This document shows positions 1 to 10,485 of a DNA stretch of 64,000 nt, piece after piece (positions within the stretch are counted from its first letter, which is position 1; every line of letters begins with the position of its first letter). The stretch is from contig AP031352.1 in NCBI GenBank assembly GCA_037833965.1, positions 4,568,501 to 4,632,500 on the forward strand, written 5' to 3'. The notes beneath the pieces are model-generated. The model did not search any database and had not been told where the DNA came from. It saw only the letters and a program-made list of their open reading frames with translations. The stretch is from Marchantia polymorpha subsp. ruderalis. Its lineage: Eukaryota; Streptophyta; Marchantiopsida; Marchantiales; Marchantiaceae. A program made the position numbers and the translations under genes.

Positions 1-690
1 GGATGGAGTTTATGGGAAGTGTTATTCAAGCCATGTTATAACATTTTTTCATCAAAGTTAGAGTGATCACTTTTTACAAATCCAATGCTAACAAATTGGC
101 AGAGAGTACAAACTACACACTTTTTATGATGTTGACAAAGTATGCAGACATGGATGAAAGCAAGTAGAATTGGAACAAGAGACTACATGCTATCTTGTGA
201 AATTATTGGACGACATGAAATAAATCTACTAGATATTCAAATGGTGTATGAAGGTGGGTCAAAACTTCCCATATAGTTTGACTTGATAATCTTCATTACC
301 ATCCAGGAAAAGTTGAAGAAGTCAAATGGAGTGGAAGTAGTCAAGTCTTGCCAGGAACAATAGATGTAGTAGGATAAAGTTTGAGCAATGATCATAGTAC
401 AAGTGAAGCGAGCTTAACAATTGCAAAAGAAGTATCACGACAAGCGAATCAGATTTTACAACTTGAAGTCATTCAAGGGAGGTGATTGGATGATGCTTTT
501 TGATACAATTAGATACAAGTTTTTTCCTAAGTACTTTGGAACTTTCATAGTTGGAAACTTTACTTATGACATCAAGGAATTAGAAGTACAACACTTTGAT
601 CAAGTTAACCACGACAAGTTGAAGCTATTCCATCGGAGAGCAAATTCTTTCATTCCAAGGACGTAGTGAAATCTTGGTACCGTATGAAAA
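1..690 (+). mobile_element. Truncated Ty3/Gypsy integrase 3' part (relic)
   Basis: This stretch is a diverged copy of the 3' part of the integrase region of the complete element further right. Positions 1-130 match about 8520-8650 and positions 400-690 match about 8940-9237, base for base over long runs. Many stops and indels are present, for example a TAA where the complete copy encodes the residues before the catalytic-core end. The window edge cuts the 5' part, so how far the element extends is unknown. It ends directly at an LTR start. Similarity was judged by eye within the window. Confidence 0.85.
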
Positions 691-1095
691 TGTAAGACCG
701 GATGTTATATGTGTGAAATATAACTAAAAGTAGCCAATGAATTAATTGTGGTTAGCTTAGTTATAACTAAGTCTAGCTAGTTATAACTAGCTTTATCAAG
801 TTATGATTATGTTTAGCTATAATGCCTATACTTGGCGAATTACTAAAAAAGTTCTAGAAGATTTGAGTGAGCAATTCTATGTTATCTTGTACAAAAGACT
901 AGATTCCAAGAAAAAATACTTTTGACTTCATGTTTAGTTCTGATTGGTTTGACTAAATATGATGACTTCATTGGTTAGATTAAATCTAATGTTGATTTAG
1001 TGGCAAGTGGAGGTTCTAGAAGTTAGAAAGGCTTAAATGACATGTCGCCATTTCAATCTAGAAATGAATATACATTTAGAAGGTGTAGTCAAGTC
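691..1095 (+). repeat. Truncated LTR of the Gypsy family (family A)
   Basis: It begins TGTAAGACCGG, exactly like the 3' LTR at 9238. It follows that LTR in order (the TAGTTATAACTA-type short repeats, then the motif around TTCTAGAAG), but with clearly more substitutions than separate the two LTRs of the complete element. It stops at about 1095, where a family-B repeat in reverse orientation begins, so the LTR end is missing. Confidence 0.8.
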
Positions 1096-1450
1096 TGGAG
1101 TGTTGTCGTGCAAATATGTATTGTCATACAATCTACATCGTTGACATGCCATACTCACACACACATATACATAAAAAACAAGAATGTACACACACAAAGG
1201 TATCACAACTAAAATCAAGCATGCAATTCTCACTGGTTTAGATCACGAACATCACACAAAGTCACTCCCAACCCACTCACTCATCGAAGAATCTGGATCA
1301 AAGCTTATGGGGTCACCACAACTAGTCTATTGCAAGCTACCCTAACGCGCAAAGGCTTAACTGAAAGTTCTTTGAGTTTGCAAAATTCTATATTTTTTGA
1401 CTCTAGTGAACCTCAACCCTAGAATGACACTAAATATAGACAACACATGT
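1096..1450 (-). repeat. Family-B repeat, reverse copy, diverged
   Basis: Read on the minus strand, this matches the family-B copy inside the 3' LTR (9369-9779). The terminal GTTGTCGTGCAAATATG block, the ACATCGTTGACATGCC block, the CA-rich stretch and the CCCAACCCACTC block all occur in the right order. The match fades after about 1300, and the far end near 1450 is approximate. It replaces the missing end of the LTR on its left. Confidence 0.6.
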
Positions 1451-1489
1451 GAACATGATACATTGCTCTGGAACAAATGGATATGAATT

Positions 1490-2110
1490 GGAGAATCGAT
1501 TCATACTTCTTCTACCACAACCTATCATAGTCTTTGTTAACATGCTCCAACTCCATGGCCACCATTTTGGCTTCAGCTAGAGTTTGAAGATTTTTCTTCA
1601 GTATCCCTTTGATACTTCTAGCTTTGAAAAAACTTGAATGAAGAATTGTCTTGATATGTTATCATTGAGCATTGTGTCTACAAAACGTGCACGCACCAGA
1701 TAAAATATTCAAATATATGCTAAAATATTCACTTTTCTTTCATGATTCAACAAGGCTAATGCTCTTAACGTAATGCTCTATCCAACCTCAGGTCTAAACT
1801 TGTTCAAGAACTCTCTTTGCATCTATTTTCATCCCCAAAATAACCCTTAGTGTTAACTCTATACCACTTGTAGGCTTCATCCTCAAGAGTAATAGGAAAT
1901 CACATCAATCGGATCAGTATTGAGAGAATTGACTAACCTCTCTATATATTTCTCCATGTGACTTGAAATGTCCTTGGGTTTTGTTCCATAAAACTTAGGA
2001 AGATTGAATGGTATAACCACTACCGCCAAGTTTTGTGGAACCTGAATGGGAAGACCTATTGCCCTTACTAGTGGATCAATGGGAGGATTGTGAGAAGTGT
2101 CTGCTCTCTC
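1490..2110 (-). pseudogene. Gypsy gag relic, antisense
   Basis: The minus strand reads through a recognisable retrotransposon gag segment. A Pro-rich lead-in is followed by LPKFYGTKPKDISSHMEKYI (complement of about 1955-2020) and then, after stops and indels, blocks typical of plant gag such as a Lys-Trp-Tyr motif and a Lys-Phe-Arg-Pro motif. It is a different element from the complete one, whose gag reads differently. Several stops are present and no protein can be made. The lead-in 2110-2282 is probably the start of the same gag or its leader. Confidence 0.65.
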
Positions 2111-2282
2111 TCTCAGTCGTCAATCATGACGGCAAGTTCATGAACTAGTATTTTCTTATCAAATTCTAAAGATTTTTATTCTTCAGTTTTTGCAAAGATT
2201 TGATAAGTCAAATTTGCAAAATTAACATTCTCGTCTAGCTTACTATCTCTCTCTATATGATCTTATAGAGAATCATGTGCAC

Positions 2283-2287
2283 GATCT
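2283..2287. repeat. Target-site duplication GATCT (left copy)
   Basis: GATCT here is repeated at 10481-10485, immediately outside the two LTRs of the complete Gypsy element. A five-base duplication is what Gypsy integrases make, so the two LTRs belong to one insertion event. Confidence 0.9.
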
Positions 2288-3116
2288 CAAAGACCGGGTG
2301 TTGCACATATGTACTAAGTCTTAGAAGTGGTCAAGTGATTAATGACGATTAGCCAAGGCATAGCTAAGTCTAGCTAGTTATGACTAAACTAGTTAGTTAT
2401 AACTAAATTTATCTAGTCATGACTAAGTTTGGCTACAATTGTTTATAGTTGGCGGATTAATTAGCGGAGATCTAGAAGAGTGGAGTGAGCACTTCTATTT
2501 TGTCTTATACAAAAGTTATAGATTCCAAAGGATTAGATATTTGATTAGAAGCTTGGATTTGATTGGTTTGACTCAATATATGAAAGATGATTGGCTAGGC
2601 TAAGTCTAATGTTGACTTAGTGGCTAAGATGCTTGTAGAAGTTTTAAAGCTTCCAATGGCATGTCGCCACCTCAACCTCAGATTTCGGAAACTTCTAGAA
2701 GGTTTAGCTAGGCCAATGGCATGTTGCCACGTATAGTGGGTTAGTCAAATTTACCTAGGTAAAAGTAAGTTAGGAGAAATTACCACATGTTACTATGGTA
2801 ACTTCTCAAGTAATATAAATAGAGAGGTAGAATAGCATCTCTCAAGCAAGTTTGGAGAGTCATGTGTGAGAACTTGTTTCAGGAATGAAGGAGTGAAACT
2901 TTTGAGTATCTTGGAGTATCGACGTGTGTTTGCGTTTATGTGAAGAGAGTGATGTGAAGAGAGTTTGTGTGTGAGTTGGAGTGATACATGGAGAGTTTGT
3001 GAAAGAAGATGTTTGTGACATGAGTGTGAGGATGAATACTAGTCTTCTAGAACCATGATGCACTACCGCAAAGCCATCAGAGGTAAACCTTAGTGAGAGT
3101 CAGCTCGGAGGTTGCA
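2288..3116 (+). repeat. 5' LTR of the complete element
   Basis: 829 bases, ending CGGAGGTTGCA. Its first bases are altered (CAAAGACC against TGTAAGACC in the 3' LTR). The U3 part holds several short palindromic repeats of the type TAGTTATAACTA (about 2360-2430). A TATA box lies at about 2814. It aligns with 9238-10480 once the family-B insertion is removed. Confidence 0.92.
2812..2821 (+). promoter_or_regulatory. TATA box of the 5' LTR
   Basis: AATATAAATAGAGAGG lies two thirds of the way into the LTR, about 300 bases before its end. This is where the U3/R boundary of an LTR promoter would be. The same motif is kept in the 3' LTR at about 10176-10185 and, in reverse, in the solo LTR near 14130. 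Activity is inferred. Confidence 0.6.
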
Positions 3117-3119
3117 TTT

Positions 3120-3137
3120 TTGGTTCCGTTGCCGGGA
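3120..3137 (+). promoter_or_regulatory. Primer-binding site, tRNA-Asp-like
   Basis: TGGTTCCGTTGCCGGGAC starts four bases after the 5' LTR. The complement of the 3' end of plant tRNA-Asp is TGGCGCCGTTGCCGGGGA, which matches apart from a few positions. The location directly behind the LTR supports the call. The tRNA identity is from memory of that tRNA's acceptor end. Confidence 0.65.
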
Positions 3138-4455
3138 CCTCAATCTAGAAGGTGAAATGTTTAGCATTCGATTTCTAGCTCAAGAGAAAGTATCCATGAG
3201 GGATCACTTGGAGTTAGCATTGGGGAATGAAAGAGCGAAGAGTGTGCTTGAGAGTGAAATTTCCTTTGTTTATCCACTAGTCTCATATGATAGCCTAGAA
3301 GCGATTTTGTATGTTTTGTTCACGTAAATATGTCATTTTGAGAGAAAAATGATCTTAGACACCGAAAAAGGATTTTTGAAGGTATTTTTCAAAGTTTTGA
3401 TTAATTGTAAAGTGGAAGATAGAGAATGTTTTAATTTTTGTTTCACGTCTAGATCATGTGTCAACAAAAAGATATGAGAATTAGAAGTTGAGGGGTTTTT
3501 TACGGGTACCAAAAGTTTGCTCTCTAGAAAGTTTGTACAGAGTTGACTACTCTTTCTGTATTTCAAGTTAGCCTTTGAAACTTTGTACAAGTGTGTATGG
3601 AAAGATAACCTACGGTTGAGTCAAAATTTCATTGAGTAATCACGTCTAGATACAAAGTTATGTTGATTTGAAGTTTAGGGGGTGCAAAAGCAAGATAAGA
3701 GAGCAAAAGTTTTTGATTTCTTTATTCGCAGTTTTCATCAAGTAGATAGCGTTTCTGAAAGAGGTCTTTTGAGTGGTTTCTACCTTATGGTAAAATGAGT
3801 GAACAAGGAGGTTGGAAGGTTAGGTTATCCAAAGTACCTCAAGGCTTGGATGTTGTAGTGTCTTTAGACTCAAATACAAAAGATCTACAAGATGGAGTTT
3901 GAAGAACGAGTAGTAAGTCAATCCCCAAGAGTCAAACATGAGACTTGCTTTTATTATGGAGAGGAGAGACATAAGGTTGTCAATTGTTCCATGCGGAACA
4001 AAGATAGAAGATTGAGGAGCAAGAGGAACTTGGAACATTTGAAACTTCACTTGGGACCATCATCGCCACATGAATCCCAAATCGCGACCTTTTGTGACAA
4101 TTGTGGAATGATTGGACTACCGGCGGGACACGAATGCAGCGGAGTGAAGGCGTTTCTGAAATCACTTGTGAAAGGGTTTGACGGCAAGCTAAGTGCTCAA
4201 ATGAAGAAAGTTACTTCAGTGGGTTCAAGCTTCAACTGAAGATGGAGATCATCATTCGGATGATGGAGAAGATGATGATGAGGGTAAAACTCATCGTATG
4301 CGTAGGGAGGAGAGAGCTTTGGCTATCTTGGAGCAACCAATTTCTTTTGTGTTTCCTTTGATGAATTATTCAAGAATGGAGTTAGTGTTGTTTGTATTGT
4401 ATTAGGAAGTCCCATATAAATTTTCAATAGAAAAAAAAATAAAAAATAGTTAGAA
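3138..4455 (+). other. Leader of the Gypsy element
   Basis: 1.3 kb between primer site and gag start. Open stretches exist (3112-3327, 3892-4239). The second encodes a degenerate cysteine/histidine cluster (CFYYGEERHKVVNC, then CDNCGMIGLPAGHEC) that resembles broken zinc knuckles. I cannot tell whether this is an extra domain ahead of gag or decayed coding sequence. An A-rich tract at 4428-4448 immediately precedes the gag ATG. Confidence 0.45.
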
Positions 4456-5582
4456 ATGGGAAAATTTCCGGTGTTTTATGGGAGGAAGAATGAGGATGTA
4501 GAAACTTTTGTTAGAGATTTCAAGAGGGCCTGCATAGAAAACAGTGAGAGGAAGAAGGACGAGTGGACTAGGCTTCTGCCGGATTTCTTGGAAGATTCTG
4601 CTCTCAAGTGGTACAACTAGTACAAGAGGAAGCATTTGGAGTACGACACTTGGGAGACATTGACGGAGAACTTGATCAAAAATTTTCTTCCTAGTGAAAG
4701 TTATGAAAAGCTGATGTGTGAGTTCAACTTCTTGAAACAAGGAGAAAACGAGAAGGTGAGGACCTATGTGGAGAACTGAAAAGTTGGAGTCTAGATTTCA
4801 CGTGATGTTGCGGAAGGGTGGAGACGAAATGGATGCTACGATGGTGGGGATACGGGCGATGCTCATGAAAACTTTGTTGGAGGTTTGAGACTTGAGATTC
4901 TAAGTAAGGTGAGATACAAGAAGCCCTCTTCTAAGACGGAAGCCATTCGAATCGCTATCGAATGGAGTAAAACTTAGAAGATGATGATTCTAGCTTGGTG
5001 GCTAGAGAAGTAGCTCCACTGGTTGTAGGAAAATCCATTAGTTAAAATCCTGCTAGTACATCCACGATAGCGAATCCTAGTGTAGATTTTCAAAATGAGT
5101 TGAAATCTATCACGGAGACTCTAGCGGACCTCAAGATCAATGTAGTACAATTGTGGGAGAAGAAGAATCAGAATGTAGGGGGAGGCTCTAGGGGGTATGG
5201 AAATTATCCTCCAAGAGGAAATCCACCTTCTGAGAACTTTGCAGTTTCTTGTTTTACTTGTGGCGGTCCGCATTTTCAGCGAAATTGTCCTAACCCTCGA
5301 CAACATGATGGAGTTCAAAACAATAACAATGCACGGACCACGCAACAAGCCAAGGATAAGGGAACAACTTCCATTGATGTATTTCCTCATCAGTGCACTT
5401 TTGAGAAAGGGGAGAACTCGAAGTCCAAGGTGGATATCCTTGCTCCTGAGAAGAAACGTGTTCGATTTGCGGACGAGTCGATTTTCATGGAGGACACACT
5501 AAGCCGAAGTACACGGTCAAGTGGAGTAAGCCAACCAAGAATACCAAGGAAGAAGTTGGGCATGGATGACTTTTCCATTTAA
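4456..5582 (+). pseudogene. gag: gag (capsid and zinc knuckle), broken
   Basis: Gag forms the virus-like particle of the element. From ATG 4456 the frame reads MGKFPVFYGRKNEDVETF and continues through a capsid-like segment of the retrotransposon gag family, up to an in-frame TAG at about 4618. A second break lies at about 4775, where the frame shifts and a TGA appears, with another stop near 4910. From 5100 an open stretch runs to 5582 and contains a zinc knuckle of the form Cys-x2-Cys-x3-His-x4-Cys (CFTCGGPHFQRNC), one residue shorter than the classical spacing but a common plant variant. No intact Gag can be made from this copy. Confidence 0.8.
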
Positions 5583-5603
5583 TCTTCTCAAGCTAAGTAC
5601 GAC

Positions 5604-7810
5604 GTGATGGAGTATGTAGGAAATCAGAAGTCCAATATAACAGTTGGTCAGCTTATTCCCTTGAATCCAGCCATTCGGAAGGAGTTAAGAGGAGGTCTTA
5701 GCTCCACAAGGACCAAGAAGCGGAAATCCAAGGGAAAGGCTCACATGACCAATGTGGGAGTTGGTGTGATGGATGCAGTTGCTTCAGAGGTATGTACACA
5801 TGCTTCAAAGATCAAAGTGAGGATCAATGGACATGATGTATCAGACATGCTGGTTGATGGTGGATCGGCTGTGAATGCCATGTTTGAGAGGTTGATGCAG
5901 AAGTTGGGGATGCAGCCTTCTAGACATTCTTCCATAATTGTTGGTATGGCCAACAAACAGAAGGTAAGACCACTAGGGGTGGTAGACAAAGTTGTGGTTA
6001 GTGTGAGGAGAGTGCAATCTTTGCTTTCCTTCCAAATTCTCAAGGAAGCTAGCTACGACTTGCTGTTGGGACGTCCTTGGTTGAGGGCGGTAAGGTCTAC
6101 GGACCGATGGCACAAGGGTTATTTGAGGATAGGTCCAAAGAACCATCGAGTTAAGGTTCCTTTGACGAGAGGAGGGGAATCCATCACTGACTCAAATAGA
6201 CCAACTGACGAGTATTGGGAATCTAAGAGTGAAGAGAGTGGTAGCTTTTCAGAAGTTGACACAGACATTTCAAATTCCGATCAAGAAACATCCTCGGAGT
6301 ACTCTTTTGATGATAATGTTCAAGTACAAGTCATTGTTGCCATGGAGTTGTTGCCTAAGCCTGGAGTGAAGAAAAATCCTGACAAAGTGGAGATGAGCGA
6401 AGAGGAGGTGTGTCGACGACTGTCCACTCTCAAGTTTGATCCCAAGGTTACCAATGAGGAAAAGGCTAGGTTTTTGGATATATTTCGCAAATATATTCAT
6501 GTTTTTGCCTTTAGTTACAAAGATCTTAATCATGTGACGTTGGAGACTCATCGCATCGAGTTGGAGGAGAAAGCTCGTCCTATTCGGCAAAAGCAACGCT
6601 GAATAAAGCCACCTACAGCTCTTGTGGTGAAGGAGGAGATCGACAAGCTCAAGGAGACTGGCTTCATCTACGAGGTAGAAAATTCTGAATGGGTGTCTCC
6701 AATTGTGATAGTGAAGAAAAAGAATGGTAAGCTACGAGTGTGCGTAGATTACAAAAAGTTGAATGCTGTCACAAAGAAAGACTACTATCCCTTGCCTTTC
6801 ATAGATGAGATTCTAGAAGAGGTTGCTGGCCATGAGTGGTATAGTTTTGGAGATGGTTATAGTGGCTATAACCAAATCCAAACTGCCTTAGAAGACCAAC
6901 TCAAAACAACTTTTACCACTCCATGGGGAACCTTCGCTTTTAGAATGATGCCGTTTGGTCTATGTAATGCTCCTGCCACTTTTCAAAGGTTCATGAATAG
7001 AGTGTTTGAACCTTTCATTGGGAAGTTTGAAAGGGTCTTCATAGATGATTTTTGTGTTTACGGGAGGAAAGCAGATCATTTTGATCATTTGATCAAAATA
7101 CTTCAACGGCTGGAGGAAGCTAAGGCTTCACTCAATCTAGAAAAATGCATTTTTGGATGTGAGAAAGGCCTATTGTTGGAGCATATCATCTCTAAGGATG
7201 GTATAGCAATGGATCCAGAGAAGGTGACGCGGATCATGGAGTTACCTTTTCTTGTGACTTTGACCAAGTTGAGACAATTCCTTGGTATGGGGGGTACTAT
7301 CGACGGTTCATCTTGTCCTTCTCCAACAAAGCTCATGCCTTGATAAATTACATGAAGAAGGGAGTGGAGTACGAACTCATTTTCAAGGATGAAGCTGCAA
7401 AGATGGCGTTCAAAGTTCTCAAGAAAGCGTTGGTGACGGCTCCAATTTTGGCAAAACCGGATTGGAGTAAACCTTTCATTCTTTACACAGATGCATCAAA
7501 TATTGCTGTATGATGCATCTTGAGTCAATTAGATGATGAAAAGCATGATCATCCAATTGCCTATGCTAGTAGATAGATAGTTCAAGCAGAAAAGAACTAC
7601 TCAATGACTGAGAGAGAGGCATTAGCTGTAATCTTCTCACTTAAAAAGTTTCGACATTATTTGTTGGGTGGAAGATTCACTATAGTGACTGATCATAAGG
7701 CTTTGAAATACATTTTCAACAAGCCTAATGCTGAGGGAGTATAGCTAGATGGAAGCTACTATTAGAAGAGTTTGATTATGCCATTGATGATGGACCCGGA
7801 AAGAAGCATG
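5604..7810 (+). pseudogene. pol: pol part 1: protease, reverse transcriptase, RNase H, broken
   Basis: Protease: residues of the 5604 frame include LVDGGSAVNAM, with Asp-Gly-Gly-Ser in place of the classical Asp-Thr/Ser-Gly, as in many plant elements. The same frame continues into reverse transcriptase after one in-frame TGA at 6600-6602. The RT core is clear: KKKNGKLRVCVDYKKLN, FGLCNAPATFQR and the catalytic box VFIDDFCVYG (Asp-Asp kept). A run of six G at about 7289-7294 coincides with a frameshift. RNase H follows (YTDASN at about 7485, TDHKALKYIFN at about 7690), interrupted by TGA at 7511, TAG at about 7573 and more stops after 7735. The breaks mean no functional polyprotein. Confidence 0.85.
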
Positions 7811-7815
7811 CTAAT

Positions 7816-9215
7816 GTGGATTTGATGTCGAGAGCATATGATGATGGAGAAGATCATTCAGTAGATGACACCTTTCCGGATGAGTACTTGTTGGTCATGG
7901 ACACGATGACAACGTTAACGGAGGAGTACAAGAAAATTTGGGATTTCATCTCTAGAGGAGAGTATCCTCAAGGAATTTATCAAAGGGAGAAAAATGCATT
8001 AGTGAAGAGATGTCAACCTTATATGATCATGAAGAAGTTACTTTTTCATCAAGGAGCTGACGGACTTCTATGAAGGGCAGTTGGGAGAGAAGAGGCACAA
8101 CGACTCATGAAAGAGTTTCATGATGGTGCAGTATGTGGAGGACATTTTGCGGGAAAGGTAACTGCCTTCAAAATTCTTGATGCTGGTTATCATTGGAAAG
8201 GTATTTTTAAGGATTGTGAGGAATATTGCAAAAGTTGTGATGTGTGTCAAGCTCTTGCTAAAAAGTCCATGAAAACCCCTCCTATGATTTTTGTACCAGT
8301 GTTAGGTCCTTTTGAAAAGTGGGGGATAGATTTTGTAGGTCCTTTGAATTTTACTCCTCGAGGGAATAAGTTCATTGTGATAGCTACAGATTATCTTACG
8401 AAGTGGGTAGAAGCAAGACCACTTAAATCTACTAATGAGAAGGAGGTTGGTAGATTTCTATATGAGAGCATCATTACTCGATTTGGTTGTCCATCGGATT
8501 TAGTATCAGATAGAGGAGGAGAATTTGTGGGAAGTATAGTTCAAGCCATGTTAGAGCACTTTTCCATCAAGGCTCGAGTGACCACTTCCTACAAACCTAA
8601 TGCTAACGGGTTGGCGGAGCGGATCAACTACACTTTGTGTATGATGTTGGTCAAGGATGCAAACATGGACGGGGAGTAAACACAATTGGGACAAGAGACT
8701 TCATGCTATCTTGTGGGAGTATCACACAACATGAAAGACATCTAACGGACACTCACCTTTTCGGATGGTGTATGAAGTTGAGTCAAAAGTTCTCATATAG
8801 TTTGACTTGACAACATTTACAACGATTCAGCAGAAGATGAAGAAAGCAAATGGAGTGGAAGCTGTCAAGTCTTGCCAGCAACAGCTGATGGAGTTAGAGG
8901 AAGCTCGAGCTTTGGCCATGGTACGAGTGGAGCGTGCTCAATAGTTGCAGAAGAAGTATCACGACAAACGAAGTGGAAATCACAACTTGAAACCGTTCAA
9001 GGAAGGTGATTGGGTGATGCTCTGACGCAATTAGATACAAGAGAGCAAGGAAAAAGTTTCTTCCTAAGTACTTTGGTCCTTTCATAGTTGAGAAGGTGTG
9101 GGTAAATTTCACTTATGACATCAAGGAGCTAGGAGGACGTCACTTCAATCGAGTCAACCACGACAAGTTGAAGTTATTCCATCAAAAATCAGATTCTTTC
9201 ACTTCGAGGGCGTAG
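7816..9215 (+). pseudogene. pol: pol part 2: integrase, partly intact
   Basis: 7816-8073 is a linker frame. 8107-8679 carries the integrase zinc-binding motif (His-His at EFHDGAVCGGHFAGK, Cys-Cys at YCKSCDVCQ) and the catalytic core: first Asp in WGIDFVGP, second Asp in LVSDRGGEF, Glu in GLAERIN. The core is therefore intact in this copy although the 5' neighbour frames are broken: a stop at 8071-8073 separates it from the linker, and TAA at about 8677 ends it. From 8680 to 9215 the carboxy-terminal part is recognisable only by similarity to the relic at 1-690 and is full of stops. Confidence 0.85.
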
Positions 9216-9237
9216 TGAAATCTTGATCCGGGGTAAA

Positions 9238-10480
9238 TGTAAGACCGGGTGTTGCACATATGTACTAAGTCCTAGAATTGATCAAGTGATTAAGGACGAT
9301 TAGCCAAGGCATAGCTAAGTTTAGCTAGTTATGACTAAACTAATTAGTTATAACTAAATTTATCTTGTCATGTAGTTTCGAGTCGGCTCACGCAGTCTGG
9401 GCACTTACTATATTTAGACGTGGAGATAGAGTTTGGGTCACGAGGGGTATACAGTCGGGGACGGCTCGAAGAACGTTAGTTCTTCGAGTCGAGACTGGAA
9501 GCGTTGGGAGCGTAGAGCGACTTTTCCCTTTGCGTCGACCTGGATTCTCCGAGTGTGGAGTGGGTTGGGCTTGACTCATGTTTGTGACGGTGACGGTTTG
9601 TTGCCAATAGGGTAATCGACCGACGGGAGTTCCAGTGGAAAATCTCCCGTTTATTTCACTCAAATAACTCCAGTGTGTACTCTCTCGCGCCTTATATGTG
9701 TGTATGTGTGCATATGTGTATGTGAGTAGCATGTCAGCGATGTAGAGTGTATAGCGATATGTATTCGCACAACAATCCAGTCATGACTAAGTTTGGCTAC
9801 AATTGTTTATAGTTGGCGGATTAATTAGCAGAGATCTAGAAGAGTGGAGTGAGCACTTCTATTTTGTCTTATACAAAAGTTATAGATTCCAAAGGATTAG
9901 ATATTTGATTAGAAGCTTGGATTTGATTGGTTTGACTCAATATATGAAAGATGATTGGCTAGGCTAAGTCTAATGTTGACTTAGTGGCTAAGATGCTTGT
10001 AGAAGTTTTAAAGCTTCCAATGGCATGTCGCCACCTCAACCTCAGATTTCGGAAACTTCTAGAAGGTTTAGCTAGGCCAATGGCATGTTGCCACGTATAG
10101 TGGGTTAGTCAAATTTACCTAGGTAAAAGTAAGTTAGGAGAAATTACCACATGTTACTATGGTAACTTCTCAAGTAATATAAATAGAGAGGTTGAGTAGC
10201 ATCTCTCAAGCAAGTTTGGAGAGTCATGTGTGAGGACTTGTTTCAGGAATGAAGGAGTGAAGCTTTTGAGTATCTTGGAGTATCGACGTGTGTTTGTGTT
10301 TATGTGAAGAGATCGATGTGAAGAGAGTTTGTGTGTGAGTTGGAGTGATACATGGAGAGTTTGTGAGAGAAGGTGTTTGGGACATGAGTGTGAGGATGAA
10401 TCCTAGTCTTCTAGAACCATGATGCGCTACCGCAAAGCCATCAGAGGTAAACCTTAGTGAGAGTCAGCCCGGAGGTTGCA
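9238..10480 (+). repeat. 3' LTR of the complete element, split by an insertion
   Basis: Starts TGTAAGACCGGGTG and ends CGGAGGTTGCA. Parts 9238-9368 and 9780-10480 together align with the 5' LTR with about two to three dozen differences in some 830 bases (counted roughly by eye). The gap holds a family-B repeat. Confidence 0.92.
9369..9779 (+). mobile_element. Family-B repeat inserted in the 3' LTR (solo-LTR-like)
   Basis: About 407 bases that are absent from the 5' LTR. It begins near TGTAGTTTCGAG and ends CAACAATCCA, so a TG...CA form is possible, as for a solo LTR. GTCATG occurs on both sides (9367-9372 and 9780-9785), which could be a 4-6 base target duplication. However, the family-B copy at 13785 also begins GTCATGTAG, so part of that duplication may belong to the repeat. 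It contains a perfect palindrome CTCGAAGAAC-GTTA-GTTCTTCGAG at 9465-9488 and a TG/TATG-rich stretch at 9695-9725. No coding capacity. Confidence 0.75.
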
Positions 10481-10485
10481 GATCT

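Larger units (their letters stand above)
2288..10480 (+). mobile_element. Complete, defective Ty3/Gypsy LTR retrotransposon (family A)
   Basis: The order is 5' LTR (2288-3116), primer-binding site (3120-3137), untranslated leader, gag (from 4456), protease, reverse transcriptase, RNase H, integrase, 3' LTR (9238-10480). The protease-RT-RNase H-integrase order defines Ty3/Gypsy. It is flanked by GATCT on both sides. I see no chromodomain before the 3' LTR, and the last 500 bases are broken by stops. The coding region carries many in-frame stops and at least two frameshifts, yet the two LTRs differ at only a few percent of positions by eye. The 3' LTR is split by a 0.4-kb family-B insertion. 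Without that insertion the element would be about 7.8 kb. Confidence 0.92.

Noticed and set aside
9367..9785. GTCATG as a firm target-site duplication of family B
   Set aside because: The B copy at 13785 also starts with GTCATGTAG, so the left GTCATG may belong to the repeat itself. Kept only as a possibility.
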